DNA from: Amycolatopsis palatopharyngis
GTDB lineage: Bacteria; Actinomycetota; Actinomycetes; Mycobacteriales; Pseudonocardiaceae
Reading direction: 5' to 3'
Length of the DNA stretch: 64,000 nt
Assembly: GCF_003385185.1 (NCBI RefSeq)
Contig: NZ_PQHZ01000007.1
Location: 124,001 to 188,000, forward strand
In this document: positions 35,413 to 44,011 of the stretch, piece by piece
How the letters are laid out: each line of letters opens with the position of its first letter
Numbering within the stretch: position 1 is the first letter of the stretch
Made by a program: the position numbers and the translations under genes
The notes under the pieces: generated by a model
Told to the model about the DNA's origin: nothing
The model's database searches: none
What the model saw: the letters and a program-made list of their open reading frames with translations, nothing else

Positions 35413-36888
35413 ATGGCACGATCCGTCAGGGGGCGCACCGACCATGTGGTGGTGATCGGTGCTGGCCTCGCCGGACTGTCGGCCACCCTCCACCTGCTGG
35501 GTGCGGGCAGGCAGGTGACCCTCCTGGAACGTGAGCCGCATCCGGGCGGCCGGGTCGCACAACGCGACGGTGCCGACTACTCCGTGGACACCGGCGCCAG
35601 CGTGCTCACTATGCCCGAACTGCTCGACGAGGCGTTCGCCGCGGTCGGCGAGAACACTTCGGACCGGCTCCGGCTGACCCGGCTCGACCCGGCGTACCGC
35701 GCCCACTTCGCCGACGGCAGCACCATCCGGCTGCATACGGGGGCCGAGGCGATGGAGACCGAGATCCGCGCGGTCGCCGGAGCACGGGAAGCCGAGGGCT
35801 ACCGGGATCTGCGGCGCTGGCTGAGTGCGCTCTACGCCGCCCAGCGCGATCACTTCATCGGAGCCAACTTCGATTCCCCGCTCGATCTGGCACGCCCGGA
35901 ACTGGCCAAGTTGGCCGCTCTGGGCGGGTTCGGCAGGCTCGGCCCGCATATCGGTCGCTTCCTGCGGGACGAGCGGCTGCGCCGGTTGTTCTCCTTCCAG
36001 TCGTTGTACGCCGGACTCGACCCGATGCGGGCGATCGCCGCGTACGGCGTGATCTCCTATATGGACACCGTCGGCGGGGTCTACTACCCAATGGGTGGCA
36101 TGGGCATGATCGCGCGAGCCATGGCCGCGGCCGCGGAAGACGCCGGTGCGCGAGTACGTCTCGGCACATCCGCCGCGTGGCTGGAGCGGATCTCGTCCCG
36201 GGTGCGTGCGGTTCGCACGGCAGCGGGCGAACGAATCGAGTGCGACGCCGTCGTACTGGCCACCGAACTCGCCACGGCACATCAACTACTCGGCGTCCGT
36301 CCCCGCAGGGCGCGCCCACTGAGGTACTCCCCATCGGCCGTCGTACTGCACGGAAGTACGGCACACAGCTGGCCCGAGCTGGACCACCACACGATCTTCT
36401 TCGGTGCGGCGTGGCGAAGGACCTTCGCCGAGATCATCCGGGACGGAACCCTGATGAGCGATCCCTCGCTGCTGGTGACCCGGCCAACCGCCACCGACCC
36501 GGGTCGTGGCGGGAACGGGCGTCAGTCGATCTCGGTGCTGGCCCCCGCACCGAACCTGATCACCGGCCGGATCGACTGGGCCAGGGTGGGGCCTCGCTAC
36601 CGGGAGGAACTGCTTGGCACACTCACCGCTCGCGGTCTGACCGGCTTCGACTCGGACCTCGATGTGGACGAGGTCGTCACGCCCGCGAACTGGGCCGAGC
36701 GCGGGCTCAGCGCGGGCACCCCGTTCTCCCTGGCCCACACGTTCGCCCAGACCGGCCCCTTCCGGCCGCGCAATCTGGTTCGCGGCGTGGACAACGCGGT
36801 ACTCGCCGGTTGCGGCACGACCCCGGGGGTCGGCATCCCGCCGGTACTCATCTCCGGCAGGCTCGCCGCTGCCCGCGTCACCAACTGA
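35413..36888 (+). CDS. Phytoene-desaturase (CrtI)-like FAD oxidoreductase
   Basis: 491 aa. The N-terminal dinucleotide fold VVVIGAGLAGLSATLHLL with HPGGRV, the middle segment FSFQSLYAGLDPMRAIAAYGVISYMDTVGGVYYPMGGMG and the C-terminal AGCGTTPGVGIPPVLISGRLAA are all CrtI-family signatures. Coupled to a polyprenyl synthase it suggests carotenoid desaturation, but no phytoene synthase or cyclase is in the window, so the pair may depend on genes elsewhere or act on another prenyl substrate. Start at 35413, two bases after the synthase stop. Confidence 0.85.
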   Translation: MARSVRGRTDHVVVIGAGLAGLSATLHLLGAGRQVTLLEREPHPGGRVAQRDGADYSVDTGASVLTMPELLDEAFAAVGENTSDRLRLTRLDPAYRAHFADGSTIRLHTGAEAMETEIRAVAGAREAEGYRDLRRWLSALYAAQRDHFIGANFDSPLDLARPELAKLAALGGFGRLGPHIGRFLRDERLRRLFSFQSLYAGLDPMRAIAAYGVISYMDTVGGVYYPMGGMGMIARAMAAAAEDAGARVRLGTSAAWLERISSRVRAVRTAAGERIECDAVVLATELATAHQLLGVRPRRARPLRYSPSAVVLHGSTAHSWPELDHHTIFFGAAWRRTFAEIIRDGTLMSDPSLLVTRPTATDPGRGGNGRQSISVLAPAPNLITGRIDWARVGPRYREELLGTLTARGLTGFDSDLDVDEVVTPANWAERGLSAGTPFSLAHTFAQTGPFRPRNLVRGVDNAVLAGCGTTPGVGIPPVLISGRLAAARVTN

Positions 36889-36937
36889 GCCACCGCATCG
36901 ACCGGCTGAACCCACGCACACTCGATACCCTGCGCTC

Positions 36938-37726
36938 ATGACCTCAGCAGGCAACAGGCCGATCAGAATCGGCCTGCAACTTCAGCCACAGCACGCCGAC
37001 TACGCCACGATCCGTCGCGCGGCCGCGGAAGCCGAGGAACTCGGCGTGGACATCCTCTTCAACTGGGACCACTTCTACCCACTCTCCGGTGAGCCAGAGG
37101 GCAAGCACTTCGAGTGCTGGACGATGCTCGGGGCGTGGGCGGAATCGACCAGTCGAGTCGAGATCGGCGCTCTGGTCACCTGCAACAGCTACCGCAATCC
37201 CGAACTGCTCGCCGACATGGCCCGCACGGTCGACCACATCAGCGATGGCAGGCTCGTCCTCGGCATCGGCGCGGGCTGGTTCGAGAAGGACTACGACGAG
37301 TACGGCTACGAGTTCGGTACCGCGGGCAGGCGGATCGACGATCTCGGCGAGGCGCTGCCGCGAATCGAGAGCAGGTTCGCCAAGCTCAACCCGCCGCCGA
37401 CCCGCAAGATCCCGGTGCTGATCGGCGGAAGCGGCGAGAAGAAGACCCTGAAGCTGGTCGCCAGGCACGCCGACATCTGGCACGGCTTCGGTGAGGTGGA
37501 GACCGCCACCCGCAAGGTGCGGATCCTTGACCAGCACTGCGCCGACGTCGGGCGCGACCCGGCCGAGATCGAGCGTTCGGTCGGTGTGGAGGGCTCCCCG
37601 GAGAAGTCCGCGGCGCAGCTGCACGATCTCGGGATCACCATGTTCACCGTGGCGACCGGCGGTCCGGACTACGACCTCGGCCAGCTGCGCGAATGGCTCG
37701 CCTGGCGCGACGAGCAGAACGGCTGA
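36938..37726 (+). CDS. LLM-class F420-dependent oxidoreductase
   Basis: 262-aa luciferase-like TIM-barrel protein: FNWDHFYPL, GALVTCNSYRNPELLADMARTVD, GRLVLGIGAGWFEKDYDEYG and IPVLIGGSGEKKTLKLVARHAD. These are typical of actinobacterial F420-dependent enzymes. GATACC lies 8 bp before the ATG, so a leaderless transcript is possible. It lies after crtI on the same strand with a 49-bp gap. The substrate is unknown. Confidence 0.88.
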   Translation: MTSAGNRPIRIGLQLQPQHADYATIRRAAAEAEELGVDILFNWDHFYPLSGEPEGKHFECWTMLGAWAESTSRVEIGALVTCNSYRNPELLADMARTVDHISDGRLVLGIGAGWFEKDYDEYGYEFGTAGRRIDDLGEALPRIESRFAKLNPPPTRKIPVLIGGSGEKKTLKLVARHADIWHGFGEVETATRKVRILDQHCADVGRDPAEIERSVGVEGSPEKSAAQLHDLGITMFTVATGGPDYDLGQLREWLAWRDEQNG

Positions 37727-37833
37727 GGCACAGGGGGACCCGGCGAGCAGCAGGACGTCAGGTCCCCCGGCCTGGAAAGGTCCCGACGTACAGCGGGATG
37801 ACACCGTGTGCCGGGCCAGCCAGACTGTCGCCC

Positions 37834-40635
37834 ATGGTGGCCACCGGGATGGACACGCAGGCCGATCCGCCGCCCACTGTCCATGGCCGCGCTCCCCAGC
37901 TCGCCGGACTGACCGGCCGGCTCGACCTCGCCCGCGAAGGGCAAGGTAGCGCCGTCGTGATTCTCGGCGAAGCGGGAGCCGGGCGTACGACACTGCTGGA
38001 CGCACTGCGGTCGGCCTGGCCCTCGGCGCGCCTGTTCGGCACCTGCGGGGCCGAATCCGAGTCCGCGTTGCCGTTCGCCGGATTGCATCGGCTGCTCCGG
38101 GCCGCACCGGCGGACATCGCGCGGCTGCCGGTCGCACATCGGACCGCTCTCGCTCCCGCGCTCGGCCCCACCTGCCCTGCCGGACCCGTCGTCAGCAGTG
38201 GCGATCTCGGCATGCACGCCGCCGTCCACCACCTGCTGACCGAAAGCGCGACAGCGCCGGAAGCCGCTGTGACCGTCTGCCTTGTCGACGACGCCCAACT
38301 GCTCGACCACGCGTCGCTGTCGGCGCTGGCGTTCACCGCCCGCAGGCTCGAGGGCACCCGGACGGTTCTCGTGTTCACCGCCGAGCAGGGCCCCGAGTGG
38401 CCCTGCGCCGACCTGCTGGACCGGATCCCCCGTGTCCACCTCCGGCCACTGGACGACGACGCGGCGGAGGCGATCCTGCGGGACCGTCTCTGCCGTGACC
38501 TCGGTACCGAGCGCAGTGGACAGCTGATCGACCTGTGCTGTGGGAACCCGCTGGCCCTGACCGAGGTCGCCGAGGCGCTGGGCGTCGAGGGCCCGGACGC
38601 ATTCGCGGCCCTGCCCCGATCCCTGCCCGCGACCAGCAGGTTGCGCCGCTCGATCCGGCGCAGGCTGGTCCGGCTCTCCGCTGGTGCCCGCAGGATCGTG
38701 GCGATGACGGCCGTCGACGGTGCACTCGGCCTCGACGTCCTGCTCCGGGCCTGCGCCAGTGCGGGAATCGCACCGGACGGGCTCGACGAGGGACGGCGGG
38801 CGGGGCTGCTGGTGGTCACCGACGGGGTCGCCCGGGTACGCGGGCGCCTGCTGGACGGCGTACTCAGGGCGGAACTCGACCTTGGCGAGACACAGGAGGC
38901 GCACCGCCTGCTCACCGAAGTCACCGATCCCGAGACCGACAGGTACCGCTGGACCTGGCACAGGGCAGCGCTGGCGAATGAGGACACCAGGAGGATCGCG
39001 GCGGAACTCGACCACGCGGCCGCGTTGGCGCGACAGTCTCGCGACTATCTCGCGTCGTCCAGGGCGAGCGAGCGCGCGGCTGTCCTCGGCGCACCCGGCG
39101 AGGACAGGGCGCGGCGGCTGATCACGGCGTCGGCCGACTACTGGGCAGCGGGCCGTCCGCGCCGTTGCCGCGCACTGCTCACCGAGGCCGAACCCCTGGC
39201 CGGATCGGCCGAGCTGCGCGGCGCCGTCTCGCTGCTCAACGGCGAGATCGAACTACGCAGCGGGTTCCCAGCGGCCGCTGCCAGCGAGCTGCTCGTCATG
39301 GCACGGCAGTTCGCTGACACGCACCGCTCGCTGGCCGTCGAAACGCTCGTGCTCGCGGGCGAGGCGAGTTGCGTGGCCGGGGACAACGCGGGATATGTCG
39401 CCACGGCCGAGGACGCGGCGCGGCTGCGCACCGCCGAGCAGACACCGGCGACGGGACTGGTGCTCGACCACTTCGCGGGAATGGCGTCGACCTTCCGTGG
39501 CGAGCACGGCAAGGCCGAAGCGGCGCTGCGCAGGGTCGTCGCGTTCGCCGGTGTCACCGAGCATCCCGTCGCGAAGATCCTCGCGAGCCAGGCCGCCTAC
39601 ACCCTCGGCGAGTCCTCGACCGCACACGAACTCGCCCTGCGCGCCGTGACCCACGCACGAGCCAGCGGCAATCAGACCCAGGTGCCGTGGGCGATGGTCT
39701 ACGCCTCGATGGCGGCGATGCTCGCCGACCGGTACTCGGCAGCGGTCAGCAGCTCGCTGGAGGGCCTGCGCACCGCACAAGCGCTGGGACAGCGCAACTG
39801 CGCGATCGACCACCTCTGCATCCTCGCACTGCTGTCCGCGATGCGGGGTGACCACGAGACCGCCACGATCCGGCTCGACGCGGCCGCGCACGGTGTCGCC
39901 GAGCGGGGGCTGGGCAGGCCGAGCGCGTTCGGTTCCTGGGCCGCGGCCTGCGCCGACCTCGCGGTCGGCCGTCCCGCCGACGCACTGGACCGGTTACGCC
40001 CGCTTTCCTCCGGCGAGAACCACCGCTACTCCTCGATCAGGGCGATGGCGGTACCGCAATTCGTCGAGGCCGCGGTGCGCTGTGGTCAGCGGCGCAGAGC
40101 GGAGCGCGCACTCGGCTCGTTCGACCGCTGGGCCAGCAGTACGGGAGGACCCGCGCGACGCGCGCTCGCGCACCGTTGTCACGCCCTGCTCGCGAACACC
40201 ACAGCGGAAGCGACGGAGCACTACCTCGAGGCGATCCAGTTGCACCGCGAATGCGATACGAGTTTCGAACTGGCCAGAACCGAACTCTTCTACGCACATC
40301 AGTTGCGCCGGGACCGGAAACCGGGACAGGCGAGGGAGTATCTGCGGGAGTCACTGAAGATCTTCCAGGGAGCGGGTGCGCGGCACTGGGTCTCGCGCAC
40401 CAAGGCGGAACTGCGGGCGTGCGGCGATCCCGTACGTGGCGAGAGTTCCACCGGCACCACCGAACTGACCCCGCAGCAATCGGAGATCTCCCGCCTTGTC
40501 GCCGAGGGCGCGACCAACAGGGAGATCGCGACCCAGTTGTTCATCAGCCACCGCACCGTCGATTACCACCTGCGCAACATCTTCACCAAACTCGGTGTCC
40601 GGTCCCGCGTGGAACTGGCCAAGCTGTTCCGCTGA
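37834..40635 (+). CDS. Large ATP-binding LuxR-family (LAL) transcriptional regulator
   Basis: About 933 aa (ATG 37834; ATG 37849 is also possible). An N-terminal NTPase module is followed by a TPR-like helical middle and a C-terminal LuxR helix-turn-helix (LTPQQSEISRLVAEGATNRE, then IATQLFISHRTVDYHLRNIF). The Walker A loop reads GEAGAGRT (residues 45-52), with Arg51 replacing the invariant Lys. Walker B VTVCLVDDAQLLD is intact. It lies 142 bp upstream of the cutinase gene in the same direction and is a candidate regulator of it (inference). Confidence 0.88.
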   Translation: MVATGMDTQADPPPTVHGRAPQLAGLTGRLDLAREGQGSAVVILGEAGAGRTTLLDALRSAWPSARLFGTCGAESESALPFAGLHRLLRAAPADIARLPVAHRTALAPALGPTCPAGPVVSSGDLGMHAAVHHLLTESATAPEAAVTVCLVDDAQLLDHASLSALAFTARRLEGTRTVLVFTAEQGPEWPCADLLDRIPRVHLRPLDDDAAEAILRDRLCRDLGTERSGQLIDLCCGNPLALTEVAEALGVEGPDAFAALPRSLPATSRLRRSIRRRLVRLSAGARRIVAMTAVDGALGLDVLLRACASAGIAPDGLDEGRRAGLLVVTDGVARVRGRLLDGVLRAELDLGETQEAHRLLTEVTDPETDRYRWTWHRAALANEDTRRIAAELDHAAALARQSRDYLASSRASERAAVLGAPGEDRARRLITASADYWAAGRPRRCRALLTEAEPLAGSAELRGAVSLLNGEIELRSGFPAAAASELLVMARQFADTHRSLAVETLVLAGEASCVAGDNAGYVATAEDAARLRTAEQTPATGLVLDHFAGMASTFRGEHGKAEAALRRVVAFAGVTEHPVAKILASQAAYTLGESSTAHELALRAVTHARASGNQTQVPWAMVYASMAAMLADRYSAAVSSSLEGLRTAQALGQRNCAIDHLCILALLSAMRGDHETATIRLDAAAHGVAERGLGRPSAFGSWAAACADLAVGRPADALDRLRPLSSGENHRYSSIRAMAVPQFVEAAVRCGQRRRAERALGSFDRWASSTGGPARRALAHRCHALLANTTAEATEHYLEAIQLHRECDTSFELARTELFYAHQLRRDRKPGQAREYLRESLKIFQGAGARHWVSRTKAELRACGDPVRGESSTGTTELTPQQSEISRLVAEGATNREIATQLFISHRTVDYHLRNIFTKLGVRSRVELAKLFR

Positions 40636-40777
40636 TACCTGCCGGAAGGCCGGGACTGGTGGTTTCACCGATACGCGCCTGCGGTGCTCCTGCGCAGAAT
40701 CGGAAGCTCCCGGTGCTGGCACCCGCTCCCCCGCCGCTCCGGGTTGTCATGTCCCCTGTGAACAGGAGTACAACGAC

Positions 40778-41698
40778 GTGTCTCCACGGACCACTTTCGC
40801 GGACCGAGTCCGCTCGTCCCGCCCCTCCCGCGGCACCAGAATCGTGGCCGCCATGTCCATGGCACTCGCCGTGGCAGGCGGCAGCCTCGCCGGCGCCTCG
40901 ACGGCGCAGGGCGCCGAGAACCCGCACGAACGTGGCCCGGCTCCCACGGAGTCCAGCATCGAGGCTCCTCGCGGCCCCTTCGCCACTTCCGAGACCCGTG
41001 TCTCGTCGTTCTCCGTCCGCGGTTTCGGCGGCGGCACGATCTACTATCCGACCAGCACGAGCCAGGGCACGTTCGGCGCGGTCGCGATCGCCCCGGGCTT
41101 CACCGCGAGCCAGTCCAGCATGAGCTGGTACGGCCCGCGCCTGGCGTCCCAGGGCTTCATCATCTTCACCATCGACACCAACAGCCGTTACGACCAGCCC
41201 GGCAGTCGCGGCGATCAGTTGCTGGCCGCGCTGGACTACCTCGTTGAGGACAGCTCGGTCCGTGGCCGGATCGACGCGAGCAGGCTCGGCGTCATGGGCC
41301 ATTCGATGGGTGGCGGCGGCTCGCTGGAGGCCGCGTCCGACCGGCCCAGTCTGCAGGCCGCCATCCCGCTCACGGCGTGGAACACCGACAAGACCTGGGG
41401 TGAGGTCCAGGTGCCGACCCTGATCGTCGGTGCCGAGAACGACTCCGTCGCCTCGGTGCGATCGCACTCGATCCCGTTCTACAACAGCCTTCCGTCCAGT
41501 TTGGACAAGGCGTACCTCGAACTGGACGACGCCAGCCACTTCGCGCCGAACTCGTCGAACACGACCATCGCGAAGTACAGCATCTCCTGGCTCAAGCGCT
41601 TCATCGACAACGACACCCGCTACGAGCAGTTCCTCTGCCCGGCCCCCGACGACCGCACCATCTCCGACTACCGCGACACCTGCCCGCACTCGGGCTGA
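40778..41698 (+). CDS. Secreted cutinase / polyester hydrolase (Cut190/TfCut2-like)
   Basis: 306 aa from the GTG at 40778 (AGGAG upstream). A signal peptide (IVAAMSMALAVAGGSLAGAS, cleavage near AQGA) precedes an alpha/beta-hydrolase. The catalytic triad is Ser176 (GHSMGGG), Asp222 (GAENDSVA) and His254 (DDASHFAP). Ser-Asp 46 and Asp-His 32 match the spacing I recall for Thermobifida cutinases. Trp201, Phe108/Thr109 in the oxyanion loop, Met177 and the C-terminal Cys287-Cys302 pair also fit type-I PET-degrading cutinases. Glu220 and Asp250 fall at two of the known calcium-binding positions. Annotated elsewhere as dienelactone hydrolase or triacylglycerol lipase, these enzymes act on ester polymers outside the cell. 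Confidence 0.92.
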   Translation: MSPRTTFADRVRSSRPSRGTRIVAAMSMALAVAGGSLAGASTAQGAENPHERGPAPTESSIEAPRGPFATSETRVSSFSVRGFGGGTIYYPTSTSQGTFGAVAIAPGFTASQSSMSWYGPRLASQGFIIFTIDTNSRYDQPGSRGDQLLAALDYLVEDSSVRGRIDASRLGVMGHSMGGGGSLEAASDRPSLQAAIPLTAWNTDKTWGEVQVPTLIVGAENDSVASVRSHSIPFYNSLPSSLDKAYLELDDASHFAPNSSNTTIAKYSISWLKRFIDNDTRYEQFLCPAPDDRTISDYRDTCPHSG

Positions 41699-41702
41699 AG
41701 CC

Positions 41703-41755
41703 GAACGCGATCAGCGCGGCCCACCGCCTTCCCTGCGGTGGGCCGCCACGCGTTC
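41703..41755 (+). terminator. Hairpin terminator for the cutinase gene
   Basis: An outer 7-bp stem (41703-41709 with 41749-41755) encloses a 10-bp perfect stem (41718-41727 with 41735-41744, loop 7). It begins 5 bp after the cutinase stop and overlaps the 3' end of the convergent CGNR gene. Confidence 0.65.
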
Positions 41756-42271
41756 CCGGGTCGCACAGCGGGCGGAGCAGTAGCGGCGCGGCCCACCGCT
41801 GCCGGTGTCGACGAACGGCCTGCCGCAGCGCGGGGAGGCACACAGGCCACCCGGCACCTGCTGTCGTTCGGCGAGCAGCACGGCGAGCGCCAGGCTGGAC
41901 GAGGTCAGAATCCATTCGTCCATCGGCGCGTCGTCGGTGCTGTCGACGTGCAGGTGCCAGGCATGGCTTCCGCCATGGCTGGTCAATCGGGGCGGGCACG
42001 CCCGTGCCAGCAGCGAGTTGAGCACTCGGGCCGCCTCGTCGGCGCCGGCGGCCCCGAACACCGGCAGGAGCTCCCGCGCGGTCGCCCGCAGGCGGACGAT
42101 GTCGGCGGCGGCCAACTCCAGGGGCTCCCGCTCACCGTGGCTGAGCAGGACCTGCCGCACCGACTCGGCGGAGGTCTCCTCGAACAGCAACGCGCCGATC
42201 AGGTCCACCGCTCGCCGCGCGGTCGCGCGGGCCGTGCGACCGGACAGGAATTCTCCGGCAGGTTCGGGCAT
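41711..42271 (-). CDS. CGNR zinc-finger (ABATE-domain) putative transcription factor
   Basis: 186 aa. The N-terminal ABATE domain (stress-linked ligand-binding-like) is followed by a zinc-finger tail, CASPRCGRPFVDTGSGG with YCSARCATRERVAAHRR, which supplies four Cys ligands; the canonical CGNR text is CATRER here. It is divergent from the MFS gene with only about 23 bp between start codons, so it probably controls that transporter. The 3' end overlaps the cutinase terminator. Confidence 0.85.
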   Translation of the reverse strand: MPEPAGEFLSGRTARATARRAVDLIGALLFEETSAESVRQVLLSHGEREPLELAAADIVRLRATARELLPVFGAAGADEAARVLNSLLARACPPRLTSHGGSHAWHLHVDSTDDAPMDEWILTSSSLALAVLLAERQQVPGGLCASPRCGRPFVDTGSGGPRRYCSARCATRERVAAHRREGGGPR

Positions 42272-42294
42272 GCGGACAGTGTAACGTGCTGTTG

Positions 42295-43500
42295 ATGATA
42301 GGCCGTTACAGGCTCGGGCAGTATCTGACGGGTGCCACGGCAGCGCGCACCGGCGACGAGTTGTCCGGTCCCGCGCTGCTTCTGCTGGGCCTCGCGGTCA
42401 CCGGGTCCGTCGCCACCGCTGCCCTGCTGCTCGCCGCGTTGACCGTGTCCGCCGCGCTGGGCGGCCCCTTGCTCGGCGCGTTGCTCGACCGCAGTCCCAG
42501 GCCAGGACGACTGCTCGCCATGGCGCTGGCGGCCTACGCCACCGGACTCGCCCTGATCCTGCTCGGCACCGGGACCGTCCCGGTGCAGGTCGTGGTGACC
42601 GTCGCTGTCGTCACGGGACTGCTCAACCCCGCACTGTCCGGTGGCTGGACGGCACAGCTGCCCGCGGTCGTCCGGCCCGAGCGCTTCGCCAGGGCGAACG
42701 CCCTCGACGCGCTCACCTTCGGCGCGGCCAGCCTCACCGGCCCCGCATTGGCCGGGCTCATCGGCGGTCTCGCGGGCGCACCGGCCGCGATGGTCGTCGC
42801 CATCGTGCTGATCGCGGCGGCGATCCCCGTCGCGGTCAGGCTGCCCGGGAGCGGTTCACCGGCACCACGTGCCCGGACCTCACTGATCGCGGACCTGCGC
42901 GCCGGAGCCGTGGCGATCGGGTCCAGCAGGACCCTCCGCGCGGCCACGGCAGCCTCGACCGTGTCCTTCGCGGGGATGGGAATGCTGGTCGTCTGCGTGC
43001 CGTTGCTCGGCGCCCGGGATTTCGGCGACGCCAACCGCGGGGCGCTGCTGCTGTCCGTCCTGGCCGCGGCCGCGCTCGGGGCGAACGCGCTGCTGGCGCG
43101 CAGCCCGAGCCTGTTGTCCCCGGACACGATCGTGCTCGCCAGCACGCTGGTGATCGGGGTGGGTGTCCTGTGGGCCGCGCAGGCCGGTGGGGCCTTCGCC
43201 GCCGTGGCTGCCGTCGTCGTGGTCGGGATCGGGGAAGGGCCGCAGCTCACCGCCCTGTTCGCCATCCGCCATCGCGAGGCACCCGAGGGACTCAGGTCCC
43301 AGATCTTCACCACCGGCGCCAGCGTGAAGATAACCGGCTTCGCGGCGGGTTCCGCACTAGCCGGGCCACTGGCGGCGCGATCAGTCGGCACCTGCCTGCT
43401 CGTGGCCACATTCGTCGAACTAGCGGCCGCGCTGGTCTTTCTCGCCTGCCGTGGTCGCGCGGAGGGCGCCCAGAAGGCCCAGAAGGTCCAGAAGGCCTAG
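42295..43500 (+). CDS. MFS transporter
   Basis: 401 aa from the ATG at 42295 (a GTG at 42286 adds three residues). Twelve hydrophobic segments and the motif-A-like loop GALLDRSPRPGRLL between helices 2 and 3 mark a drug or metabolite efflux protein. It is divergent from the CGNR regulator by about 23 bp. Its C-terminal tail is a small repeat (AEGAQKAQKVQKA). Its stop shares the tetranucleotide CTAG with the stop of the convergent Rv2175c-like gene. Confidence 0.88.
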   Translation: MIGRYRLGQYLTGATAARTGDELSGPALLLLGLAVTGSVATAALLLAALTVSAALGGPLLGALLDRSPRPGRLLAMALAAYATGLALILLGTGTVPVQVVVTVAVVTGLLNPALSGGWTAQLPAVVRPERFARANALDALTFGAASLTGPALAGLIGGLAGAPAAMVVAIVLIAAAIPVAVRLPGSGSPAPRARTSLIADLRAGAVAIGSSRTLRAATAASTVSFAGMGMLVVCVPLLGARDFGDANRGALLLSVLAAAALGANALLARSPSLLSPDTIVLASTLVIGVGVLWAAQAGGAFAAVAAVVVVGIGEGPQLTALFAIRHREAPEGLRSQIFTTGASVKITGFAAGSALAGPLAARSVGTCLLVATFVELAAALVFLACRGRAEGAQKAQKVQKA

Positions 43501-43880
43501 AAGGCCATTGCCTGCGCGCGCCGCTTGACCTCGGTGCCGTGGTTGGTGCGCAGCGCGTTGATCGGCGTGGTGCCGGGCAGCGTGTCATCGGCCTCGAAGA
43601 GCCAGCGCAGCATCTCGGTCCGGCCGTATCCGGCGTCGGACAGCACGGTCACCGTGCCCGCGAGGCCCTTCACCAGCCCGTCCTTACCGAGATTGCCCTC
43701 CATGAAGAAGTCGGCGGGTACGTACAGCTCACCGGCACGACGGATCGCGATCAGCTGACCGTCCCGCAGCAACTGCCGCACCTTGTTCATTGAGAGACCG
43801 AGGACCGTGCCCACCTCCGCCAGCGAAAGAACCGCGACGTCGGAGTCCAGCACATCATCAGCGACAGGGATCGCACTCAC
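43497..43880 (-). CDS. Rv2175c-like DNA-binding protein
   Basis: 127 aa from the GTG at 43880, which has AGGAG two bases before it; an ATG at 43910 would give 137 aa. A winged/MerR-like helix-turn-helix (LSLAEVGTVLGLSMNKVRQL) is followed by FFMEGNLGKDGLVKGLAGT and LRWLFEADDTLPGTTPINAL. In mycobacteria Rv2175c is a DNA-binding substrate of the neighbouring kinase PknL; the same divergent neighbour is present here. The N-terminal Ser/Asp stretch could carry the phosphosite (inference). Confidence 0.88.
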   Translation of the reverse strand: MSAIPVADDVLDSDVAVLSLAEVGTVLGLSMNKVRQLLRDGQLIAIRRAGELYVPADFFMEGNLGKDGLVKGLAGTVTVLSDAGYGRTEMLRWLFEADDTLPGTTPINALRTNHGTEVKRRAQAMAF

Positions 43881-44011
43881 GGCTCCTACCTTGCCATATC
43901 CGGCCGCCATCGACCGAGTCGCGCTCCGCGGGCGGCCATGAGTCCTGCGCGCGTCGCTCGCCGTGCCAGGTCGGGTCCACAGATCCCGCCTCCATCCGTA
44001 GGATTCGCCCT

